Shown here: positions 1 to 11,974 of the stretch, piece by piece | Layout of the letters: each line of letters starts with the position of its first letter | Position numbering within the stretch: position 1 is the stretch's first letter | Assembly: GCF_964340395.1 (NCBI RefSeq) | Contig: NC_135559.1 | Span: 5,245,001-5,285,000, forward strand | Reading direction: 5' to 3' | DNA: 40,000 nucleotides | Source: Glandiceps talaboti | Lineage: Eukaryota > Hemichordata > Enteropneusta > Spengelidae | Program-made: the position numbers and the translations under genes | The notes under the pieces: model-generated | Seen by the model: the letters and a program-made list of their open reading frames with translations, nothing else | The model's database searches: none | What the model was told of the DNA's origin: nothing

Positions 1-278
1 CATTTTCAAAGTTTGCTCACAACATACGCCTCAGACACCTGTGGGCTTTAGTGTGAGAAAATGACTTGTAAATGTTGAAAATGCAATGTCACTGTTGGTA
101 ACGAGGTATAAAAACACGTACATTGTAAGTATTGGACAATCCGCTCAGTCAACGACAATTAGTGTTCGAAATTCGGTATTTTGACTGGCTTCATTCATCG
201 TCTGACACCAAAACCCGCCAGAACCCGTGCAATACGTGCATATAGAAACACAACTCAACAGCTTCAGTTCTTTTACAG

Positions 279-3126
279 GTAAATTGTCTGTGGACATCTT
301 ACCAACAATACCGACAACACAAAGACGATTTATTGCTACCCATCTACTACCACATACAATGCCTACTGACTACTTCGTGAAGAAACCAAAGGTTGGTTTA
401 TTTTGTCTCTTCTCTACCTTGTGGTACTTATCATAAACATTTTAGCAACGGAAAATGTAGATTTTTGCACACAAAATCCCTATTTGGATACTCGTTGTAC
501 TTGTTTTGAGTTCACGTGACCCAGAGTAACTTCTGGTCTTGAACGAATGCAGTGTGAGCATTCTGATACAAGGCTCTTGGTCACAAAGTTGTATGCGGAT
601 GTGAAGTTTCGCGTCAACATTCTCACTATTTCATGCATGTATCGTTCCGTTCGACCAAAGATAATCTTGATGAGTTCCCGGCTATACATCTCCAAAGTAG
701 AATATCGTATTTACAAATATATCATTTTGATTTACCATATACGATACTATTCCACGTGATGACATTCATTCATTCATTCATTCATTCATTCATTCATTCA
801 TTCATTCATTCATTCATTCATTCATTCATTCATTCATTCATTCATTCATTCATTCATTCATTCATTCATTCATTCACTTGATATGTTTTGTTGTCAGACA
901 ATCCACCTAGTACGGAACCCCAAGGATACAGCAGTATCTTTATTTCATTTTATGAACCGTGTTCCATTCTTCACGGCTCCAGAAAGCTGGGAAAGTTTAT
1001 TAGATGACTACATGAAAGGCAATGGTAAGGCGCCCTCTACGTTGATCCAATTTCCACATTTGCATTTTGCAGTGTTGTCTAAAGACAATGCCTTAGGAAA
1101 TCTTCAAATTTGTCTAATATCACACTTGTCCAGTTGTGAGTTTTGAGTACAAGGTCGTAAACACCGCTAGTATAGCACGTGTTTACTTAGATGTCATAAC
1201 CTTATGTACATGAATTATTACCCTTCACCTATCTTCGCTATAATTATATATTGTATTATATTATATTATATTATATTATATTATATTATATTATATTATA
1301 TTATATTATATTATATTATAATGCGAAATTTTGCGACACATAAAACAAAATGGCAATGGTATATTTGGCCAGGCCAATATAGTTACAATTTATTCATTGT
1401 TTGATTCGCCATCTTGTCGACCGAAAGAGAAATGTTATTTCTACCCCACAAGATTGAATATTACTTAAACGTGTGTTTTATCTTTAAATTTCTAAAAGTT
1501 TTATTTTATCCCTATCTCTAGTCGTATATGGTAAACATGATGAGTACATGAAGTCCTGGTGGGTTAAGAGGAATGAAATTGACATGATGTTCGTTTCATT
1601 TGAAGAGATGAAAAGAGTTAGTAGGTCCATGAACATTTAAAACTAGCACAATCGTATTCCAATATATATTTTGTAAGTGTGGACATTGCAATAGAATCAG
1701 ACCTGTGAGACTTAGTCTAGTTCCTATACGGTATCGTTACCATTTACACCTCCGCTCACAGTATAGTCAAAGTCGTTAGCCTAGAAGTCCTGAGATGCAT
1801 AAGATGCATCATCCACAGCCACCCACACAGTCATTAACATCATGTCTTTGTTAATCAATCACAGATTCTAACCAATAACACAGTCCCTCAGAAAGTTAGT
1901 GTTTATTGGGGCAGTTATGTAATGTCCAAATATGGTATATTTGTCAGCTCAGGATGCTACTTATGCACTGTTTACGTCACTATAAGTTACAGTTGGGGTT
2001 CACTGATTGGATGAACAACTCTTTGTGCTGAGATTGGGGGACCCGGACCAGACATGGTTTAGTGAGAAATCACGTTGGCGCATCCAGACTCGTCTTGTTC
2101 AACCTCTTAGTAATACCCACTTGTCTAAGTCTCATTCATCGGCATAAATATTCATCCATTGATACATTTGTTTTAGAACCCAGTAAAAAGTGTCAAGGAA
2201 ATTGCGAATTATCTCGAAATTACGCTATCCGATGAAACAGCAGCACTCATCGCAGACAGATGCTCTTTTACCACTATGAAATCGAAGTCGGAGCCTACCG
2301 AGGCGTTGATTTACAGAAAAGGTAGGCTATCCGATAATAACACAAATTTAACGGAAGTTCACTACCAAGGCCCATACGTCACTTCCGCCTAAATTCGGAA
2401 AGTGAATGAAACTAACACATTTGATCTCATTTAACATCCAAGTGTTTGTTAAACATAGTGAATTCACAAGATATCCTTTCCTTTTATCTTTGATTATTTT
2501 TACACCTCGCTCGACCTTATCACACTCGGACATATACGTGATAATCACCACCAGTGTTTCACATACTATGTAGTCTAGTTCCTGACGACCGTATTCCGAT
2601 TATACACTAGCGTTATCTTCGTAGTATGACGATGACGCAAATGTATAATCGGAATACGGTCGTCAGGAACTAGACTACATAGTATCAATCAGAAATAAGT
2701 TATCGAACGAAAAGCTATAGCCGTATACAAATTGGACTTTTCTGAGACATACTGAGGTATAATGACAATTCGCTATAACAGAAAGTGTGATCATCATTGA
2801 ATGCTAAATCATCCCTGTGATTCAATACAGTTGTATACGGTTGAGAAAATACCTATCCAAAATATATATAAACTGAAACATTCGTCGTTGGAGGCGGTTA
2901 AGGGGCAAATAAAGGGGCGCCCCCAACGTCAAATCTTTTTTATCGACAAATACTTCCTGTCATATTTTTTTTGAATGTGTCATCACTTTTTTTTATATTT
3001 ATTTCTTGTATAACAGGAACAACTGGTGAATGGAAGACAAAGTTTACTGTAGCACAGAGTGAAATGTTCGACGATTACTACAACGAAAAAATGAAATCCA
3101 TCGGATTCGAATTTGAATATGAGTAA
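279..3126 (+). CDS. SULT-A: cytosolic sulfotransferase, 3' five exons (5' partial)
   Basis: Exons 279-391, 898-1024, 1522-1616, 2177-2321 and 3017-3126 (stop TAA) join in frame with intron phases 0, 1, 0, 1 and AG/GT borders, giving about 195 C-terminal residues. The family transfers sulfate from PAPS to small hydroxyl or amine acceptors in the cytosol. Visible signatures are ATHLLP with the catalytic His (codon 341-343), VRNPKDTAVS (3'-phosphate site with Arg and Ser), KSWWVKR with FEEMKR, and RKGTTGEWK followed by KTKFTVAQSE, which fits the KxxxTVxxxE dimer motif. Exon sizes 127 and 95 bp match vertebrate SULT genes. The exons carrying the N-terminus and the YPKSGTTW loop should lie left of position 1; I see none in 1-278. 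Every visible key residue is kept, so this is probably an active enzyme. The acceptor substrate cannot be read from the sequence. Confidence 0.9.
764..876. repeat. (ATTC)n microsatellite
   Basis: About 28 nearly perfect tetramer units end some 20 bases before the 3' splice site at 897 of the 127-bp SULT-A exon. The tract takes the place where a branch point and pyrimidine tract would normally lie. Confidence 0.97.
1250..1320. repeat. (TTATA)n pentamer microsatellite
   Basis: Tandem TTATA units lie in the SULT-A intron between the 127-bp and 95-bp exons. Confidence 0.95.
2563..2685. repeat. Perfect 43-bp inverted repeat (fold-back element)
   Basis: Arms 2563-2605 and 2643-2685 are perfect reverse complements around a 37-base spacer, in the last intron of SULT-A. 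The perfect pairing suggests a recent insertion or ongoing gene conversion between the arms. No protein is encoded. I see no clear target-site duplication, so the element class is open. Confidence 0.93.
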
Positions 3127-3298
3127 ATTCCCATTTTTTCATATTCGATATTTCAGTACACCAATCTATCGTTTGATACAATGCATTTTCATATATCTCA
3201 TGACATCCCCAGGTACTGTTATTATATGGTAAATTAATAACGTTCATTGTCTTTTACAGTACATATTTTTGACCAAATAATTTGGTTTAGATGTCTAG

Positions 3299-3304
3299 AA
3301 TAAA
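3299..3304 (+). terminator. Candidate poly(A) signal AATAAA, SULT-A
   Basis: AATAAA lies about 170 bases after the SULT-A stop codon, a usual 3' UTR distance. This rests on the hexamer only. Confidence 0.5.
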
Positions 3305-3377
3305 ATCAAAACTGGTTTGAAACGGACAATTTGTCAGCCTTTTTTTATAGACATTAATAGACACTGACAGGCAGACG

Positions 3378-3503
3378 CATGCACGCACACGCACGCACAC
3401 ATACACACAAACACACACACACACACACAAACAAACACAAACAAACAAACAAACAAACAAACAAACAAACAAACAAACAAACAAACAAACAAAACAAACA
3501 CAA
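3378..3503. repeat. (CA)n and (AAAC)n compound microsatellite
   Basis: A CA-rich tract passes into about 18 AAAC units, just downstream of SULT-A. The long Cys/Val/Phe-rich reading frames across it are artefacts of the repeat. Confidence 0.95.
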
Positions 3504-3509
3504 ATTGTA

Positions 3510-5377
3510 GACAAATTTTCCGGACAGGTTGACCATGAATAAGAAACTAACATATAACTTATACTACATCACATGGACAGATTAAAAAAATCTTCTAAAT
3601 CAATTAGTGGATGCAACTCAAACTTTGTTGTAAGTTTTCAACTTAAAATCAGACCACAGATGACATTAATACAAAGTGTATAGTATAGTAGTATGGGAGT
3701 TATTCAATTAAAAATGGTTTGAATCCTTGAGTAGTTATGAGCGGACTTTTTCAAGAAGTTTAATTTAAATTAAAACATAATAAAGGCATATACATTAATA
3801 TTGTACAAGACAGTTACTTTTAATAAGAGATTTCATGTAGGTCCTATTATAGTGACCTAGATTATACTATACAGAACAAGACGGGTATTTACTCTGGGTA
3901 TTACATAGACTGTAATGACGTCATCGGTCAAGGCTTATCAGCCTGTTCTATAGAGGAAAGGGAGATTAGACCGCGCCCACAACGGCTGATCTATCAGTTT
4001 AGGTACTGCACCTCTTTCTCTGAGTTTATCGTGTTTACACTTTGATAGATAGATGTTTGGTTGCTGACATCATCCTGTATAGACTGCTGACTACTCAAGA
4101 TTTTTTTGAATGTCATGCTGAAATAACAAAATCGTGTATGCTGAACACTTGACCTTGAAAGTTGAACGAAAAGGTATTATAACAATCAATGTTTGATTTA
4201 ATTGGGTGTGTACAGGTAATCACAGACCCGGAAGTAACCATGATAATTAAAAGTTGGCTATTCTATATTTGTTGTTGTGGTATGTCGTATCGTTTCTTTT
4301 TCAAATATCGACAAAAGGGATAATGTGTGACGTAAAACACTGACTTCTGAGGGTTAGCATGACCTGGATTTCTTGGATGAATCATCTCAATTAACGGTAG
4401 GTCTGTGGTGACACAGCACTTTTTGTTGCGAGTCCTATCTAACTTGGCGGGAAAATGTATACGTAGACGTCTAGTCTACACTACAGTTTGCTACAATGCG
4501 GGGTATACACACCCTAGGGGAGAGCAGACGGACATAAGCGCTAACCAAATACATTCTACATGTGCTCGGGCGCTCAGGTGATTGAAATTTGAATGAGACT
4601 ATAAACTTTGTGTTGTCGTAGGTGGCGCCCCATACATTCCGCTAATATAATATTTATACAAACAGTCGACCAAATATTGGCAAAACTTCTATATTCGCAG
4701 CCATAACCCCTACCCCAGACCACTATAGAACTGTTCTAAACCCCTACCTAGATCATCGTAGTCATTAGCACCAGGACTACAGTCACACAAATACTGTCGT
4801 AGGTATATAAATAACAACCTATGCCCTACGGTATAATAAATATATTTGTTTTTCTCACATTTTCAACACGATCCCAAACTCAAGCATGTTCGTTTTTATG
4901 AGCATCATCGCCGGCTACTTTGCAATATTGAGAACTACACAGGGACTGTGCCAGAACGGGCAAATCTACAAACGGTATTGTATTTTCCTCGACCAGCTAC
5001 GTCCGACAGTTTCATAAATTATATAAGATAATATGCGCTTGTATATCTCGAAGACTGCGTCCGAATTTGTTGAGAGTATTATGCATTATAGCCTGTATTA
5101 AGCAGCTAACAGGTGTGAGAAAATTCAATAATCAACCCTTCCAAGTAATCAACAACTATTTTACAATATACCATTTTATTCGTACGTGAAAAATAGCGAA
5201 GTCGAATCTCGCCTCTACGTGTCTCGTCAACACCTTCGAGAATGTCCCAACTCTCGTGTGATCTGAGGTTGAGACCCAAACAAGTGACGTCATAGGACTG
5301 AAATCCACAATACACAACCATTACAGCACACTCACACACAGTATCCCTACGGTGTAAGACAGTGACTCGTAACAACT
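3510..5377. other. Intergenic region between SULT-A and SULT-B
   Basis: Apart from SULT-A 3' flank, no coding exon is recognisable. The right part should hold the SULT-B promoter and 5' leader. A TATATAAATA stretch occurs near 4803, but it is 570 bases from the ATG and no initiator can be fixed. A short open frame at 4846-5031 has no recognisable motif. Confidence 0.5.
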
Positions 5378-7292
5378 ATGGATCTTAGAACATATCTCAT
5401 CAGGCGTGGATACTGGGTGTATGAGAATGGAACACTGCTACCACCGCTTGTCAACAAAGACGGTGTTAGTATGATTCGTAAGTTTAACCTAATGGAGGAT
5501 AGAGCAAGAACAGCCTATCTCGTCACATACCCAAATTCAGGTAAGGAAGACCAGTTATGTCGCCAATCGTACTCCGTAGATGCAATGCCGTATTTCTTAT
5601 AATTTTATATACACTGTCATTGGTCAATAACATAATATGATCTCTGTGTTTGGCAGTGTTAGGCAATCGGTCAAATATACAGTTTATTCCAGTATGTGAC
5701 CCGTGTGTTGACTGTACACGAACTGAGAATAGGACGTCCCGTACTCGAGTCAGCTGACATGCCTTGATCACTATGCACGCTAACGCGTGAATAATAATGT
5801 GTTTGTAACACGAATACAATACGTTCACACCTTTGTTTCACCGTTTTTAACGTAACACTGTTTTAAAACAGTGTAGCTATTTTCCCTTTTATTACTCCAT
5901 TAACATTCAATAGCGATAACTCAGAACAGCTATAATTGTGGTGTACTTCATTTGGATTGTTATCTTTAACATTCGTATAAATCTTAAATGTTGCGATGTA
6001 CGTGAAAAACGACTGAGGTTTGAGTTTCAGTCAGAGATATCAACATGTGAATTTGGAGTATGGCAGAATCGAAAAATGTCCCTGTGCTATGTTAGTCACG
6101 TGTTTAATCAAGAGGTCACTACAGTCATGATCACCATATTGACCCCAATGTGTCGTGTGTTGTGTTTCCGCTTTGCATACATGTCTCCCAACCAATACAT
6201 CATCATCATCATCATGATACAAGCACACAGATGGACCCATGTAGTGGATTGATATCCACACTTATTCAAACCATAGACCCTCCACATGTTCAAACACACT
6301 ACTTGACCACTGTAGGGGGTGATTGAGTTAATGTGTAGTTGTTTATTGTTTACCTAATTAATTAATTGGTAGATTGTTACGTTGATCTGCCTGTGGAGTT
6401 TTAATTGTTATAATTTTTTGAAAAAGATATTATTAATGTTGTCTGTGGAATTAGTGATTGGCAGGTACTATTATAGTATTATATGCCCAAGTTATTGGGG
6501 CTATTGTATATGTTGCATCCTCATCCACTCACCCACTCACTCACTCACCCACTTGCTTGCTTACTTCCTCGCTCACTCACTCACTCACTCACTCATTCAT
6601 TCATTCATTCATTCACCCATCCACTCACTCACTCACTCTCACTCAATCATATCAATCATAACTGATCCAATTAATCACTCAAGCAAGCAATTTTTTGTTT
6701 TCTTAAATTCGCAAATTGTCAGAAAGTGTACACTATAATACAGAACATGCAGCAGAAATAAAATATTATTGTACCAATACAAAGCACAACATTGATAAAT
6801 GTTTCAACGAATTTAGACTGTAGAGTACTACATGTATAAGGTATCATTTGGAATGTGTTTACAGTGGTCATGAATGAACCTATTTAATGGGCACTTATAA
6901 GTCCATTAGAGTGGGCAATTCTTTGATTCCAAGTCACAATAACAAACACATAAACTACTACTCCTACAATTCTAGGGGGGTGTTGGGTGAAGTACATGAT
7001 GTGGAATATATTATGGGTTATCACCGTTATGGGTTGGGCAATTCTTTGAGTTTGCAAGTCTCAATAATGAACACAAAGTACTACTTCTACAATTCTAGGG
7101 GGATGTTGGGTGAAGTACATGATGTGGAGTATATTACTCTATGATGACCCTACAACAATGAATGAAATAGACACTATGCTGAAAAGAAGAATTATCTTTA
7201 CTTGTTTGGAATACAGCTCACCAGAAACAGGTAAGTCTAAGTTTGGAAACCCTTTGAGTTGAGTTTTGTTGGGTCCAGCCAGTTCTGATGTG

Positions 7293-7349
<57 letters not shown>

Positions 7350-7446
7350 CAGCAAAACAAGTGAAATGGAAAAATTAAGTATTTTTGTTGAAATTTGAAC
7401 ACATGATATATTGATATTATATATGTGTATATGTATGTGTGTGTGT

Positions 7447-7512
<66 letters not shown>

Positions 7513-10500
7513 AACACTATATATAAATTTATATATTATGTGTGTGTATACACATGTGCATATATTTATATATGCCACCATGTGGTATGATACTCAAAGT
7601 ACCGGTACCAATCCAAGTATGGTACCCAGAGTATGGTACCCAAAACCAAAAATATGAAATTCAACGTCTTTGCTAACCTGTATCTTAATCATCCAGATAG
7701 CATAAATTGCATGTATACATGCTCTTTTTATGTGTGATACATCCAAAAGTGAAATGTATAGAAACACCTAGTAGACCGAATATTGAGCATAGCAATAAGA
7801 CTTTATTTCAGTAGAGAGATAGTGCTGAGATCAAACATGGCAGAGGCATGTCCTTCCTAGGCTAACACTATCTCCATAGTGTGTCAAGAATATATAAACT
7901 GCAACATGTAAACGGTACTCGAGTCTTTTGTTCTAATTACATTAAACAATAGAACATACATATTTAATTAACATCACTACTGCGATATGCGAGCAATCTA
8001 CATCACGTGTCATAACAGTAGACGTCAGTCACTACACTCGAAATAGACACATTGTCGGAAATACTTTTACCAGCCAAAGTGGAAATTATAGATTCCTGAC
8101 ACTGTTCTGACTAAGGCTTGTCCCGTGATGCTCGTCTCGTGGTCTTGAAATAACTTTTTTCGTTTTCCGAATTATACAACGAAACTAGACTTAGTACGAA
8201 TTTGTAAGTGGTTACAAAAAACCTAATCCTGATTTGAACGACTGAACTTTCAACGTTAATTCGTGAAAAATGATTCATATAACCATAAATTGTCAGTTCA
8301 ATTTGATAACATCGATGTTGAAGTCGCAGAGGAAACACTCTACGACTTTATTTTATCTTTAAATTCTGGTAACATAGCTAGAGGACGTCATTTCTCACTT
8401 GTCTGCCCCATTATGTAGTGGAGGTAAAGAGTAGTTAACAAGCACATCGTGCTCTTTGTCCAGTCAAAAAGTCGGACGTTTCGGGCATGAGACACCCCCC
8501 CCCCCCAAGTTATCCTGTTCGCAGTCTTTATCGATTGAATATCAACATTAGCGAGGAAATTAGTGGTAATTAACAGGAATTCGTCCATAATGTTGGTCAG
8601 GCCAAATAAAACATTGTATGTTTCCGATATGAGTTTATACCACCGACATTAAACATATTTATTATTATTGACTTTTTAAAAAAAAAGGAGAACGTCTTTG
8701 TCTTGTTGACTTTCATGTGCTTCACAATCGATTTTTCCCCCAGTCATGCATGTACCATGGTGATAATTCACCAAACTACCACAAGAGAGGTATTCTGACA
8801 GACAATTCATTTGTATGTGGGTCGAAGAAATATTTTCCAAAAATAAAAACAATTTTTAAAAAAATAACAAAAAATAACAAAATAAATCCCCAACCTATCT
8901 ACCCTATTTTCTGAGGGCATAGTATTATAAACACTGACACTTCCACAGTAAACCTCTGTTATTCACTTAGCACTTACAGATCACGATACATCAGTTTGCT
9001 TTGCGATAGTTGTTGTAAGGCGAGCAATTTTGAATGTCGACGTCTGATTGATTTGTAACAGAGGAAAGGAAATGTTACGAAATCGTGCCAAATCAATGGA
9101 AACTAATGGAAATTTAGACAACCAACGAAGTGTTTAAGGTGGATTTGGGGATTTAAAATCTGTAACATGTTTACATCGAAATCTGTGATTTTGCTTCACT
9201 TCTCACTAGTAAGTGGTTAACGCGGTTTTGTTGGAAGCCAAGCAAATCATAGATCGCGATGTAGTCAAACCATACAATCTGCTCATCATCAGTGAAAGAA
9301 TTTGAATCCAGCTATCGGATGGTTTCAAGATTCGAATCGTATTGTACTGAACACTTTTGCAAGGTCTCTGTACTCGTGTAAAATTCACCATCTCCCGTTA
9401 TCGTTTTTCACTGTAAAGTCCCTAATTTTGCATTTGCCCGGGCCCATTTCGATTACAGAATGTGAATTTTTCGTTTGCAAATTTTCCTGGTATTAATAAG
9501 TGGATAACATCATCATGAAAGCACTTTCCGTTTCTCTTTCGTTCGCCAATAAAATCTTTTAAAATCAAATCGCCGGTGCCAATATACCCTGTATGAAGGA
9601 AATGACTGTTATCTGGAAAATAGACTTTGTTAGGTTACGTTACGTTATGTTATGTTATGTTAGATGATGTAATCGCACGTGACGATTAATGTTTTCCTGG
9701 ACCGATTATCAGAATGTTTTTCATCAACGGTAATTTTTTCCCGGCCTTGTTCAGTTACTCATTTAATTTCGGTGCTGCTGAATTAAAAGTTAACAATCCC
9801 TAACCAAATCCAAACCTACAGTTTGAAAATCGAAGTGGGAATTAAATAATTTCTTCATATCGAGTAACGCTACAAACTACTGCTTCGTCAAAAAAGAATA
9901 TTTTGAAAATTGACTAGTTTAATTTGTTTTTACAGGAGAACCGAACTTCCAAGAGCTAGCAACGATGATGTCGCATTGTCATTTACCACTCGTCATATCA
10001 ACAAATCTTAGTCCAGATAGTGCACCAAACAAAATGGCAACAGCGAAAAGCAAGGTAGGGGTGTTGTCCAAGAATGCAGTACAAATTATTGTGCGCTTGC
10101 GCGAACTCGAATCGGGGTGGAAATGGGATGGGGATTCATTTTAGTGATATCAGGAGTCGTAATGTCACAAAATCTCTTAGTGCCATATGCCCCATTACAG
10201 GGAAATTGACAGTGTTTATTTTAGGCAACGGTATTCATGTACAAAGCCTATTAAATACGACGTAAAAATAACACTGTCTACAATTGTTGTAACGATTACA
10301 AAAGAAAAAGTGAAACTTCCACTTTCTCAAATAAGATTTCCGTTTTCATTCCAGGTTAACATATCAAATATTAAAAGAACACATTGCAAAAACTGTACGC
10401 CTCAACACATTTGTGGTCAAATAATAAGGGGGTAAAAAAATCGAAAAATAGTTATTTTCAATTGATCAACCACAATGAAGAAGTGAAAAATATTGCTTGA

Positions 10501-11840
10501 TTGCTCAACAGCTCGTTTTTCTGGTGAGAAACCCAAAGGATGTCTGTGTCGCACAACTTAGAGCAATTTTATCAGAAAAAGATCTCCAGACAAGAACAGA
10601 TTTCGAAAGATATGCTGATGAATTTCTTGACGGACATGGTAAGTAGTAAAACATAAAAATACATATTACATTTATTTCAATTCGATTACAATATTGTATA
10701 GTCTCGATATACGAACACAGTCTTGCCATGGAATTGTATTTCGATGGTTTAGAAAGTCTTGAACAATTGATGAGATTGATGTAACATCTTTTATCTTTGG
10801 TGTCTGTACATAAAACTTTTCTGACAATAAAATATTTTTTTTAAAAAGTGTCGGCATTCGTTGCGGTCAAATACCAAGACATTGTCTGCAGCTTAATAGG
10901 CCTTGGGTGCAATTTCGCAATCCAGATTGATATTTCTTCAGGGACACTGAGAAATATGTTTGTCTTGGACAGTACCAAAAAAGAGGCTTTAGAATATTAG
11001 TGGGTATGAATGGAATATGACGTCATCACCTCTCGTTGACGTTGGCGCATTCATTAGCAATTGTCTTCCTTCCGTTTTCATTCCAGGTTAACATATCAAA
11101 TATTAAAAGAACCCATTGCAAAAACTGTACGCCTCAACACGTTTGTGGTGTTTGCACACGACCCTTTATTTGTTAATTTATGGACTTCCACCAACCTTAT
11201 CATAAGACACAGTTTACATGAGGAGAACTCCTTGGACACTCATCTGCCAACAGTTTATTACATGATTTCAATAAAAGGAATAGTGTCATGTTGTGACTCA
11301 GACCACTAAAAAGAGTATGCTTTTTCTTGTCTTGTCTTGTCTTGTCAATGGGATTAACTACACTTTGAGTAACTGAAAAACATACAGCTAAGGACTATGG
11401 AAAGAAGGTAAAGATCCACCTGTTCTCGAGACCCTAACTGTAGAGCACCTCTGAACTTTATTTCGTATATGTATTAGAAAGTAATGCTCTTCTATTTGTT
11501 TGATGGACTAACTGATTGACTTTGTTAACAAATGCTCTTTCCAGTGCCCTTTGGTAGTTGGCTAGATCATACGATAAAATGGTGGAGCCAGTTTGCTAAC
11601 AGAAAAAACTACTTATTTTTGACGTATGAAGAAGTCAGGCAGGTAAGAGATTGTTGGTACATGTACTTGAGTGGTTTTAAACTATTTGTGGTAGAAATAT
11701 TTGAAGGTATCCTCTATTTTGGTTGTAGAATGATGTCACGTGGTTTGATGTACACGAACAAGTTGCTTTTTTTTTTACATTTCCTCCAAAAATCTTTTGG
11801 TATTGGTTCATTTCATGAACAAAATGTAAACTATATAAGA

Positions 11841-11908
<68 letters not shown>

Positions 11909-11942
11909 ACACACACACAGACAGACAGACAGACAGACAGAC

Positions 11943-11974
<32 letters not shown>

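Noticed and set aside
1-278. Search for the missing 5' exons of SULT-A
   Set aside because: No YPKSG-type exon or in-phase donor was found; the 5' part most likely lies outside the window, though a 5'-truncated copy cannot be excluded.
6521-6640. Evenly spaced short repeats considered as a CRISPR-like array
   Set aside because: Simple tetramer microsatellite without spacers, in a genome with introns.
6887-7144. 85-codon plus-strand frame with two similar halves
   Set aside because: Its frame differs from the SULT one; the halves come from the 123-bp duplication. The SULT-B exon 2 frame is the supported one.
11061-11309. 82-codon frame beginning in the second 79-bp repeat; considered as a retroelement fragment
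   Set aside because: No reverse-transcriptase or other signature can be named, and the first repeat copy is not open in the same way.
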